Below the pieces are notes generated by a model. It saw only the letters and a program-made list of their open reading frames with translations, did not search any database and was not told the DNA's origin. From assembly GCF_000785535.1 (NCBI RefSeq), contig NZ_CP007595.1, positions 3,370,439 through 3,434,438 on the forward strand: DNA of 64,000 nt, in the 5' to 3' direction. Source of the DNA: Arthrobacter sp. PAMC 25486. Lineage in GTDB: Bacteria; Actinomycetota; Actinomycetes; Actinomycetales; Micrococcaceae. The translations under genes were made by a program, and so were the position numbers. This document shows positions 33,691-42,532 of the stretch, in pieces. Positions within the stretch are counted from its first letter, which is position 1. The number at the start of each line of letters is the position of its first letter.

Positions 33691-35661
33691 ATGGGCGCGC
33701 AGACGGTGGCAATTGTGGGGGCGGGGCCCCGCGGGACCTCTGTCATGGAACGGCTGCTGGCGCACCACGCCGCCCAAACGGCACACCACGCAGCGGAAAC
33801 CGGGCACCAGACCGCCCCAACCGCACCCCGCCCCCTGCACATCCACCTGATCGACCCCTTTCCGCCGGGTGCCGGGCACGTGTGGCGCACGGAGCAGTCG
33901 CGCCTGTTCCTGATGAACACGCAAAGTTTCTTTCCCACGCTGATTCCGGACCAGGGCGTCACCGCAAAACCGCTGGCCGGCTGCAGCTTCAATGAGTGGC
34001 GCCAGCTGCAACGGGAAACCCCGTGGGAGCAGCTCAGCGACGGCGACGTCGCCGAATTGGCCACGCTGGAGGAAAGAAGTTTCCCCAGCCGGGCACTCTA
34101 CGGACGGTACCTGGGCTGGTGCTTTGCCCAGCTCACCCAAGCCATGCCCGACGGCGTGAGCCTCACCGTCCATGCGGCTGTTGCCAGGCGGGTGGTGAGC
34201 GATTACGCGAACGGAGGGTTCGCCGTCGCGCTTCTCGACGGGCAAAGCCTGGCCGTGGACCAGGTGGTGCTGGCGCTGGGGCATGTGGAATCGAAGCTGA
34301 GCCCGGCCCAGCGCGAGCTGCGGGAGGAAGCCCGCGCCAACGGGCTGACATACCTGCCCCCGGCGGTGCCCAACGATGTGGACTGGGAACAACTGCCCGC
34401 CGGGGAAACCGTGCTGGTGCGCGGCATGGGACTGAACTTTTTTGACGTCGTGGGCCAGCTGACGGAGGGGCGCGGCGGGCGTTTTGAGGACACCGGGCTC
34501 CCGGCCGGGGAGGCGCTGCGCTATGTGGCGTCGGGGCGCGAACCGGTCATTGTCGGTGCCTCGCGGCGGGGGACTCCATACCGGGCCAAGGCCGAGCTGG
34601 ACAGTTATTATCCGCACTCCGTGAGCCTGCGTTTCCTCGGCGAGGACGCGGTCGCGGCAATCCGGGGGATGGGTGCGACGGCCGGTTTTGACCACGACAT
34701 TTGGCCCCTGTTGCACCGCGACACGCTCTGGGCGTACTACACGACGCTGGCCCGGACCCGCCCGAATACCGTCTCCGAGGAGCTGCTGCCGGTGCTGGAC
34801 GCGCTGCTGAATGAGGGGCTCGACGGCGGCGATCCCGGCTGGGAGGCCCGGCTGAAGGAGCTGCTGGCTGAGAATGTGCAGGACGGGCACATCCTGGATT
34901 TGCGCGGCCTGGCGCGGCCGCTCTCGGCGCACCCGCTGCGGGCCGGCGCCCGGGTCGGCTCGCAGTCGGACATGGACGCGGCAGTGCTCGAATACCTGCG
35001 TGAAGATGCGGCGGGTTCCGCCCTCGGCGAGGACGACCCCACGAAGATGGCCATCGGCGCGCTGAATGCCGGGCGGGCCGTCATCAAGGCGCTCGTGGCC
35101 GACCGCGGCATCACCCAGGGCTCGTGGCTGGGGGAACTGCGCGGCTGGTTTGAGGGTTTTGTTGAGGGGCTGGCGAGCGGTCCGCCGGCGCTGCGCGTGG
35201 AGCAGCTCGCCGCGTTGGTGCGGGCCGGCGTCGTGCATTTCGCCGGACCCGATCCTGTGTTCCGCATCCAGCACGGCGTGTTCACGCTCAGCTCCCCGTG
35301 GGTGGCCGACGCACCCCGCGAGGCGCGATACCTGGTGGAGGCGCTGGCCCCCGCCAACCGGGTGAAGGACACCGCATCCACGTTGTTGGCGAATTTGATG
35401 GCCGACGGCCTGGCCCGTCCCCGCCTGATGCTGGCGTCCGACGGCGAACCAGTCACCACGAGCGGCCTGGACGTGTCGGCGCCGCCGTATCGGGCGATTG
35501 ACGGTGCCGGCGCCCCGGTGGATGGGCTGTATGTGCTGGGACTGCAACTGTCCTCGGTGCAGTGGGGCACGGCCATCGCGGCCGAAGCTTCCGCCCTCTA
35601 CCGCAGCGGCTACCGCACCGTCGTGGACGCCGACGCAATCGCGGCGCACATTCTGACGTAA
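33691..35661 (+). CDS. FAD/NAD(P)-binding protein of unknown reaction
   Basis: A 656-residue protein with an N-terminal dinucleotide fold (VAIVGAGPRGTSVMERLL), the FLMNTQSFFPT segment and the internal VLALGHVES typical of the FAD-NAD(P)-binding family found in actinobacteria. Residues 30-50 are a His/Ala/Thr-rich insert (AHHAAQTAHHAAETGHQTAP). The C-terminal domain ends with GLYVLGLQLSSVQWGTAIAAE. ATG 33691 is used because AAGGAG is eight bases upstream; the in-frame GTG at 33682 overlaps that site. The substrate is unknown. A palindrome separates its end from the convergent nuclease gene. Confidence 0.85.
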   Translation: MGAQTVAIVGAGPRGTSVMERLLAHHAAQTAHHAAETGHQTAPTAPRPLHIHLIDPFPPGAGHVWRTEQSRLFLMNTQSFFPTLIPDQGVTAKPLAGCSFNEWRQLQRETPWEQLSDGDVAELATLEERSFPSRALYGRYLGWCFAQLTQAMPDGVSLTVHAAVARRVVSDYANGGFAVALLDGQSLAVDQVVLALGHVESKLSPAQRELREEARANGLTYLPPAVPNDVDWEQLPAGETVLVRGMGLNFFDVVGQLTEGRGGRFEDTGLPAGEALRYVASGREPVIVGASRRGTPYRAKAELDSYYPHSVSLRFLGEDAVAAIRGMGATAGFDHDIWPLLHRDTLWAYYTTLARTRPNTVSEELLPVLDALLNEGLDGGDPGWEARLKELLAENVQDGHILDLRGLARPLSAHPLRAGARVGSQSDMDAAVLEYLREDAAGSALGEDDPTKMAIGALNAGRAVIKALVADRGITQGSWLGELRGWFEGFVEGLASGPPALRVEQLAALVRAGVVHFAGPDPVFRIQHGVFTLSSPWVADAPREARYLVEALAPANRVKDTASTLLANLMADGLARPRLMLASDGEPVTTSGLDVSAPPYRAIDGAGAPVDGLYVLGLQLSSVQWGTAIAAEASALYRSGYRTVVDADAIAAHILT

Positions 35662-35668
35662 ATCGAAA

Positions 35669-35734
35669 CTGACCCGCACAAAATGCCGAGAAATCACGAT
35701 TTTTGCGTGGATTTCGACGTTTTCTGCGGGTCAG
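35669..35734. repeat. Palindrome, family F copy 2
   Basis: CTGACCCGCA (35669-35678) pairs with TGCGGGTCAG (35725-35734), with a partly paired AT-rich interior (AAAATGCCGAGAAATC against GGATTTCGACGTTTT). It lies in the 86-bp convergent gap between two genes and probably terminates both. Its arm CTGACCCGCAGAAA matches that of family F copy 1 at 30196. Confidence 0.75.
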
Positions 35735-35747
35735 CTTCGGGATTGGG

Positions 35748-38700
35748 CTAGTGCTTGGCGCCCTTGCGACGTGCAGCGAAGGCAACCGCGGCACCTGCGC
35801 TCAACAGCAGCAGTGCGCCCAAGCCCAGCGGGAGCGCCGTGGCACCGGTGCTGGCGAGGTTGCCAGCCCCTGAACCCGTACCGGTGCCGCCGCCCGTGCC
35901 GGCCGAAACGGAAGGCGAGGTCCCCGGGGTGGTGGGGACCGGCGTCGTACCTGTCTCCGTAGCGGTGGGAACGGGAACCGGGATGCCCGTCTCCGTCGGA
36001 ACCGGGATGCCCGTGCCGGTCGGCGTCGGCGACGGTGTACCCGTTTCGGTCGGTGTCGGCGACGGTGTACCCGTTTCGGTCGGTGTCGGCGACGGTGTCG
36101 GGGTTTCAACGGCCGCCGTCACCGGGATGGTGACGGGCAGCCGGGCATACGTTCCGCCGTCGGTGGTAATGGTAAAACGGCCCGCGTTGAGCTGCTCTGG
36201 GACGGTGAAATCAACCGTTGCGGCACCCTCGGTGACAGGGAAGCTGCCCAAGGTGGACGGCAGGACGGCCGCGCCCAGGACCGCGAAGCCAATGCCGCCG
36301 CCGCTGCCCGAAGGCTCGTAGCGGAGCGTGACCTCGGTGGAGGGGGTGGCCCCGAGCGAGGTCAGGTCCAGCTTGTTCAGCCCCAGGGTGACCTGCTGTC
36401 CGGCCGTGACGGCTGCCGGTGCGCCCACAATGTCCACGCCACGGCGGGAGAAATCAGGGGCAATCGGTGCCGTGGCAGACTTCTCACCGAGGTAGGTAAT
36501 CCAGGCGTCCCGGTCGATGAGGCCGGAATCCTTGGTGTTGGCACCTTCGGTGAAGACCCGGAAGTTGTCGCCGCCCGTTGCCAGGAAGCTGAACGTGCCC
36601 ACGCGGTAGGAACGTTCCAGGTCCAGCGGTGCGCCGTTGATGACCACGGAGGTGATGTGGTCGCCCAGCTCGCGGCTCGAGTCGTAGCTGTAGTCCACGT
36701 TGGCGGACAGCCCCAGGTTCAGGAACGGGCGGCTGGGGATGGTGCCGTCCGCGTTGGTCTGCCACTGCTGCTCCAGCATGGTTTTCACCTGGGCGCCCGT
36801 GAGCGAGGTGGTCCACAGGTTGTTCACGAACGGTAGGACAGCGTTGGCGTTGGCGTAGGTGACAACACCGTCCTCGATGCCCTCGTTCTTGTGCAGCAGG
36901 TCCGCGCGGAGACCGCCGGGATTGACGACGCCGATCTCGGCACCGCCCGTCTGCTCAGACTTCAGGGCGTCCAGGAGCGCGTTGCCGACCAGGTTGCCCA
37001 GGGCTGATTCACTGCCGCGGTCGTCCCGGGTGTACGTGCCGGTTTCCGGGTCGAAGGTCTGCGCGGTGGTGATGTCTGCGGCGATCTTGCCCACGGGCAC
37101 GCTGCCAGCCACCTCGGCCTCCTTGAGGGCGGCCTCGGTGATTTCCTGGACCTCGGCGACGCGGGGGAACTGGTTGGCCAGCTCGGCGTCGTCGGCCTTG
37201 GTGCGTGCAACGTTGTCTTGGGTGTAGGAAACAACGTTGTTATCGGCGTCGACGGTCAAGACGATCTGGCCGATGAACTCGCCGTAGCTGCCGGTTTGGA
37301 GCACGGGGCGGGTCTGCAAGGCTGCATTTGCAGGTACGCCGGGGATGGGTGCGTCCCAGGCGTACTGTTTGTGGGTGTGGCCGGTGAAGATGGCGTTGAC
37401 CGAGGCGCTGGTCTGCGTCACGATCTCCCGGAACGCGCCTTCGGCGGCAGCTTCCTCTGTAAAGGTTGCGCCGTCGGGGGTGCCTGCTCCTGCGCCCTCG
37501 TGGTATTCGGCCACGATGACGTCGGCCAGGTTCCCCTCAGTGATCGTCTTGGCCACGCGGTTCACGGCTTCCACGGGGTCTCCAAAGTCCAGCATGGAGA
37601 TCCCCGTCGGGGTCACCAGGGTGGGGGTTTCCTGCGTGACTGCGCCGATGATGGCAACCTTCACACCGTTGACCGAGATGATCTTGTACTCGTCAAGCAC
37701 GGGGGTGGTGGTGCCCTTCGCGTACACGTTGGCGCCGAGGTAATCCCAATTGGCGGCGTCGGTGACGCGCCCGTCGAGGTCCGCGTATCCCTGGTCGAAC
37801 TCATGATTTCCGACGGCGGATGCCTGCAGGTCCAGCGCGTTTAGCACATCGATGGTGGGCTGGTCTTGCTGGGAAGCGGAGGCAAACAGGCTGGCGCCGA
37901 GGCTGTCGCCTGCGGACAGGAAAGCCGTGTTGGCGTCGCCCGATGCTGCACGCAGCTGCTCCACCGTACCGGCGAACTTGACCGTGTTTGCGTCGATGCG
38001 GCCATGGAAGTCATTGATGTTCAGGAGGTTGATTACCTTGGTGGCCGCCGGAGCGTCACCGAGGGTCAAGCCGACAACGACGGGGTCGTGGTCGGAGGCG
38101 GCAAATGCCGAACTGTCATAGAAATTGGTGACGTTGTAGTTGTAGCGGCTGTAGCCCATGGCAATGGACTCTGTGGAGTTGATGTTCCAGATGTCGACGC
38201 CGGTGACCAACGCATCGAGGGCCGGAGTGGCAACGATGTGGTCCAGCGAGCCAACCAAGCCGCCATAGGCTTAGGAGTGCTTGCCGGTCTTCGCACCCTG
38301 ATCCACATAACCTGCGTCGGCCATGACCGTCATGGGATCTTCGTAGCTGTAGGCGTTGAAATCACCCATGAGCAACACCTTGTCGGTGCCCTGTGCGGAC
38401 TGAAGTTCGGAGGAGAACTTCACCAGGGCCGCAGCCTGTGCGGTGCGTGCCAGGTTGGAATTGCCCTGGCCCTGATCGGTGTCCCCCGGTGTGGCGGCCG
38501 AGCCCTTGGACTTGAAGTGGTTGGCAATCAAGATCACCTTGGCGGAGTCGGCGTCGCCGGCAAGCTGGAAGGCCTGGGCGAGCGGCTGACGGGCAATGCC
38601 TGTATAGGCCGGATCATCAAGGATGACGGAAACGCCAACAGGCTCGGCCACGGCCAACTTGTAGATGAAGGCCGTGCGGATGACGTCTTCCACGGATGCT

Positions 38701-40673
38701 GCCGGACGCAGCTCCGGTGAGCGGACGTAGTCCCAGACCCCGGGTGCAGCAACGTTGAGCGCATCGACCAGGGTTGACAGGGCCGCGTCGCGGTCGGTGC
38801 CGAACTTGATCGAGTTTTCAATTTCTTCCAGCGAGAGGACATCGGCGCCTGACTCATTGATGCCGGCGACGATCTTGTCCTGCTGGCGCTTCAGGTTTTT
38901 GGCATTGGCGGCACCACGCTGGTCACAGCCGGAGCGGACGGCGATGGGGTTGCCCTCCCGGTCGTTGTAGAACTGGCAGCTGGAGTTCTTGTCGCCGGTT
39001 TCGATGAAGTAGTTCTGCACGTTGAAGGAGGCGACCTTGAGGTCTCCGCCCACATCGCCAGGAGCGGTCACCCGGTTGTTGCCAAACGCGATGGGCTGCA
39101 CAGTTCCTGCATTGGTGGGCGTGAGCGCCTCCAACGGCTGGAACTTGTAGGAGTTGTTGCGGTTGTCGAAGATGACCGGGGCCATGAATTCGGAGCTCGA
39201 ACCAAGCCGCATGGGGGCTTCAGCGCTCAGCCACGGGAGCGGTGAGTCTTGGACGTTGAAGAAGTTGGTGCTTGCGCCGTCGTCCAACTTGATGCCCATG
39301 GCAGCGTTCTCGGCGAGCTGGGCCGCGTGCGCGTCGGTGCCGACGGCCCCAACGGAGGTGGGCTGCAACAGCACGTTCTCACCAACCGCAAGACCAATTT
39401 CGCCGTACTGGTTGAGGGAGTAGTTGTCAGTGATGGTGAACTGGCCCTCGGGTGCCACGAGCATGCCCTCAAGGGTTTCGCGCAGTTCCATGGTTTCCGG
39501 GACATTGACGACGGCGGCCTTGACCTCTGCCGCTGCCTCGTCCAGTTGCGTCATGCCACCGGCCGGGACATCGATCTCGGTCGTGGTCGTGTCGGGCCCG
39601 CCAAATTCCTTGACGAGTCCGGTCACCTCTACGTAGTCGCCAACTTTGACGGTGGCAACCGTAGCTGGCGAGTAGACAAACACGCCGTCGGAAGACTTGT
39701 GGGTGGCCATGTCAAGGTCGCCACCGGTGCCGGGGGTCTGGAGGAAGTAGCCGTTGAAACCGCCGGTGGGGTAGGCCGCGGTGACCTTGCCCTTGGTGGT
39801 GACGGTGGTGCCGTCCAGCGGGCTTTTGGCTCCTTCGCCTTGGATCTCGGCGATGGTCTTGTTGCCGGCGTCGCCGGGAGGTTCCGGAGCTTCACCGGCA
39901 CCCTTGGTGCCAGTTGGTGTGGGGGCGGCGGTGGAGAAGTCGGCGGCGTTGTTGTCCGTGTCCGCGAAGTTCGTGCGGTTCAGGGAGATGGGTGCCGAGG
40001 GTTTTGCGGCGGCAGCAACCTCAAAGGTGTTGGAGGCGCCATAGCCGAGCATGTCGACGATGTTGGCCGTGCCAACCAGGGAACCGACGGCCAAGTCAGC
40101 CGGGAGCCGTGAGGCCTGGTTGGAAAGGAATAATGTGCCGGTGGACCCGGAGAATGCAAAGCCGCTGGAATCGGCATCCGTGGGCGGCAGCTTGAGGCCG
40201 GTGTCGCCGTTGGAGTTGCCCATGATCAGGTAGTAGCCGTTGGCGTTGATGGTGCCGGAAAGCGCGGTCAACCCGGTGGGTGCTGCCGTGCCTGTTGCGG
40301 AACGGTACTGCAACGACCAGCCATCCAGGCTGATGTCCGCAGCCGTGGGGTTGTACAGTTCCACAAACTTGTCTTTGTGGGTTGCTCCGGCGCTGCCGCC
40401 GTTCAGGTAGGCCTCGTTGATGAGAACGTGCGGGGATGGTCCCGCTGCTGCGAGAGGCGCAGCCAGTGGTGCGGTGTCGGTGGGCGCCGCACCTGGGGCG
40501 GATTCCGCCGTCGAGCCTTCTATGGCGGCTGCATCGGTGGATGCCGCGGCCGTTGTTTCGGTTGGTGCGGGCCCGTCGTTGGCCAACGCTGGCGAGATCG
40601 CCAGCGGGGCAACGGCGAGTCCGAAGGCCAAGGTGGCCCCCAGTCCTGCCTTGATGAAGTTGTTGCTCGTCAT
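35748..40673 (-). pseudogene. Giant secreted nuclease/5'-nucleotidase with wall anchor, broken by an in-frame stop
   Basis: Codon 801 (38273-38271) is TAA, and the same frame continues unbroken on both sides, so this is one gene of 1,641 codons with a nonsense change. In order it encodes a signal peptide ending SPALA, a lamin-tail domain (HVLINEAYLNGG), an ExeM/NucH-type endonuclease (VASFNVQNYF, LEEIENS, ANHFKSKGS, MGDFNAYSYEDP and, beyond the stop, SDHDPV), a 5'-nucleotidase (NDFHGRI, GNHEFDQGY, TGHTHKQY, VNPGGLRADL), Pro/Thr repeats and an LASTG anchor with hydrophobic tail and RRKGAKH. In relatives the stop position is usually Tyr/Phe (SY-AYGG), one base from TAA. The N-terminal piece lacks the last catalytic DHD; the C-terminal piece lacks a signal peptide. 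Confidence 0.88.
36025..36114. repeat. 30-bp in-frame tandem repeat in the Pro/Thr stalk
   Basis: GTCGGCGACGGTGTACCCGT followed by TTCGGTCGGT repeats at 36025 and 36055, with a partial third copy at 36085. It encodes TETGTPSPTP repeats in the wall-spanning stalk before the LASTG anchor. Copy number could vary without changing the frame. Confidence 0.85.
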
Positions 40674-40968
40674 GTCTCCAACTCTCGAAAGGGTGGCACG
40701 CCGTTGTGCCGTGAGTGATGATGAACCGGAGTTTTTAGTGGGGAGCGGCAAGGGCCCGCCCAGACGAAATCCGGAACGCTACTGAGCCAAGCGCATCGAT
40801 GTGAATCCTGCATGAACTGGTGGCCTCGGTCAAGTAAATTCACGGCTGCTGTTTACCTGCCATCAAAAAATGACTCATGACGTTCAGTCTGCCCCTGTAT
40901 GGTGCAAGTCACTGTTTGGACACATGTTTTCGGCGAGGATGTGAAATGCGCGGCGAATCGGGCAACAC

Positions 40969-41008
40969 AAAAGGGAAGCAGCCTCATGACGAGACTGCTT
41001 CCCTTTTT
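40969..41008 (-). terminator. Intrinsic terminator of tRNA-Ser(TGA)
   Basis: AAAAGGGAAGCAG (40969-40981) pairs with CTGCTTCCCTTTT (40995-41007). The minus strand ends the stem with CTTTTG. The gap 40674-41013 otherwise holds the nuclease promoter region; I see no gene in it. Confidence 0.85.
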
Positions 41009-41013
41009 ACATG

Positions 41014-41101
41014 CGGAAGGTAAGAGATTCGAACTCTTGGTACGGGGTTACCGCACACTGGTTTTCAAGACCAGCTCCATCGGCCGCTCGGACAACCTTC
41101 C
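41014..41101 (-). tRNA. tRNA-Ser (anticodon TGA)
   Basis: An 88-base class II cloverleaf on the minus strand. Acceptor GGAAGGT/ACCTTCC, anticodon stem CTGGT/ACCAG with loop CTTGAAA, a long variable arm (GTGCGGTAACCCCGTAC) and T-arm AAGAGTTCGAATCTCTT. Discriminator G; CCA not encoded. Confidence 0.95.
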
Positions 41102-41197
41102 TTACCCTAGTAGTGTTTCATAGGCAGGCCCGTGCCACCAAAATGGGTACGGCGTCCGCTAGGATTTATCGGTATTTAATGGGTGATGGAGAAGGTC

Positions 41198-42181
41198 ATG
41201 AAGGCAATAGTTGCAACGGGCGCAGGCGGCCCAGAGGTTTTGTCCCTGACTGAGGTTCCAACACCCGTTCCGGGCCCCGGCGAGGTGCTCATTGACGTGG
41301 TTGCCGCGGGAATCAACCGAGCCGACGTGCAGCAACGCCGCGGTTTCTACCCGCCCCCGGCCGGCGCATCACAGATTCTTGGCCTGGAAGTGTCCGGCCG
41401 GATTGCCGGTTTTGGCCCCAATGTGACCAAGGCGTTCAGCATGGGGGAGAAGGTTGTGGCATTGCTCACAGGGGGTGGGTATGCCTCACAGGTGGTGGCT
41501 CCGGCGGGCCAGGTCCTGGCACTTCCGGAGGGCCTTGACGTTATCTCGTCCGCCGGGCTGCCCGAGGTTGCCGCCACCGTCCACTCCAACCTGTTCATGA
41601 CGGCGCAGCTGCAGGCCGGAGAAACCGTCCTGATTCACGGCGGCTCCGGAGGTATTGGCGCCATGGCGATCCAACTGGCCAAGGCTGCCGGCGCGCGCGT
41701 CATCGCCACCGCCGGAAGCGACGAAAAGGTCGCCATGCTCACCAGCTACCTCGGTGCCGATGCGGCCGTCAACTACCGCAACGAGGACTTCGTGGAACGG
41801 GTCAGGCAGTTCACCCAGGGCGCCGGTGCCAACGTGATTCTCGACGTCGTTGGCGCCAAATACCTGGCCCGCAACGTCGAATCCCTGGCCACTTACGGCC
41901 GCCTCGTCGTGATCGGTCTGCAGGGAGGTGCGACGGCGGAACTCAACCTGGGTGCGCTCCTCACCAAGCGTGCGGCCATCATTGGCACCACGCTGCGCGC
42001 CCGGCCCGTTGCGGAGAAGGCGACCATCATGGAGGGCGTGCGCGAGCACGTCTGGCCGCTGGTTTCCAGCGGTGCTGTCAAGCCGATGGTGGACAGGACG
42101 TTCCCGCTGGAACAGGTTGCCGCCGCGCACGAATACTTCGATTCCGGTGCGCACGTGGGCAAGGTCCTGCTGACCCTCTAG
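41198..42181 (+). CDS. NAD(P)H:quinone oxidoreductase (zeta-crystallin type)
   Basis: Zinc-free medium-chain reductase that passes electrons from NADPH to quinones or other enones. The 327 residues show the QOR pattern: MKAIVATGAGGPEVLSL, GINRADVQQRRGFYPPP, the cofactor loop HGGSGGIGAMAIQLAK and GRLVVIGLQGG. The ATG at 41198 gives the standard family start and has GGAG six bases upstream; GTG 41183 and ATG 41186 are possible. No zinc-binding cysteines. Single gene on the plus strand, followed by repeat array B1. Confidence 0.9.
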   Translation: MKAIVATGAGGPEVLSLTEVPTPVPGPGEVLIDVVAAGINRADVQQRRGFYPPPAGASQILGLEVSGRIAGFGPNVTKAFSMGEKVVALLTGGGYASQVVAPAGQVLALPEGLDVISSAGLPEVAATVHSNLFMTAQLQAGETVLIHGGSGGIGAMAIQLAKAAGARVIATAGSDEKVAMLTSYLGADAAVNYRNEDFVERVRQFTQGAGANVILDVVGAKYLARNVESLATYGRLVVIGLQGGATAELNLGALLTKRAAIIGTTLRARPVAEKATIMEGVREHVWPLVSSGAVKPMVDRTFPLEQVAAAHEYFDSGAHVGKVLLTL

Positions 42182-42198
42182 CGCACCCCACCTTCCGT

Positions 42199-42349
42199 CG
42201 AGGTGTGAGTTCGCGCCCCCTCCCATCCGCCGAGGTGTGCGTTCGCGCCCTGCCGGATCCGTCGAGATGTGAGCTGACGCCCTCTCCAATCCGCCGAGGT
42301 GTGAGATAAAGCCCAGCCCGTGGTTGGGCACTATCTCACACCTCGGCGG
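42199..42349. repeat. 32-bp-period repeat array B1
   Basis: CGAGGTGTG/CGAGATGTG starts at 42199, 42231, 42263 and 42295, exactly 32 bp apart, each followed by a GCCC-rich stretch. The fourth unit is half of a hairpin: CCGCCGAGGTGTGAGATA (42291-42308) with its exact complement at 42332-42349. It lies between the quinone reductase and cstA. The same motif forms arrays at 57450 and 59371. Confidence 0.88.
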
Positions 42350-42477
42350 AGAGTTTCCTCTGCCTCGGCCAAGTGCCCTTCAACTAGGACGACGGCAAGC
42401 CCCTCCGTTCGTCGCTGAAACACGACAGTTCGCCGCACCGCGGCCATGAGCTGGACCACATGGACAATGTGTTCCAT
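42331..42477 (-). CDS. Possible 48-residue protein ending inside repeat array B1
   Basis: A small frame, divergent from cstA, with a reasonable protein pattern: MEHIVHVVQLMAAVRRTVVF, then an acidic helix GHLAEAEETLRR and the end GVR. The last codons and the TAG lie in the inverted CCGAGGTGTGAGATAG unit of the array. The methyltransferase gene at 57.6 kb also ends inside an inverted unit of this family, which adds some weight. The ribosome site is weak and no family is recognised, so it may be chance. Confidence 0.25.
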   Translation of the reverse strand: MEHIVHVVQLMAAVRRTVVFQRRTEGLAVVLVEGHLAEAEETLRRGVR

Positions 42478-42532
42478 ATCATGCTGATACCTTTGCAAGT
42501 CGCCGCAATAACGTCTGAACCAAGGGAAAATC

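Noticed and set aside
33445..35697. A 750-codon open frame antisense to the FAD/NAD(P)-binding gene
   Set aside because: It is wholly antisense to a gene with clear domain motifs, its translation is Arg/His/Gln-rich without recognisable domains, and long antisense frames are expected in high-GC DNA.
38271..38273. Programmed recoding (selenocysteine or pyrrolysine) at the nuclease stop
   Set aside because: The codon is TAA, which is not used for either amino acid, and I see no recoding structure.
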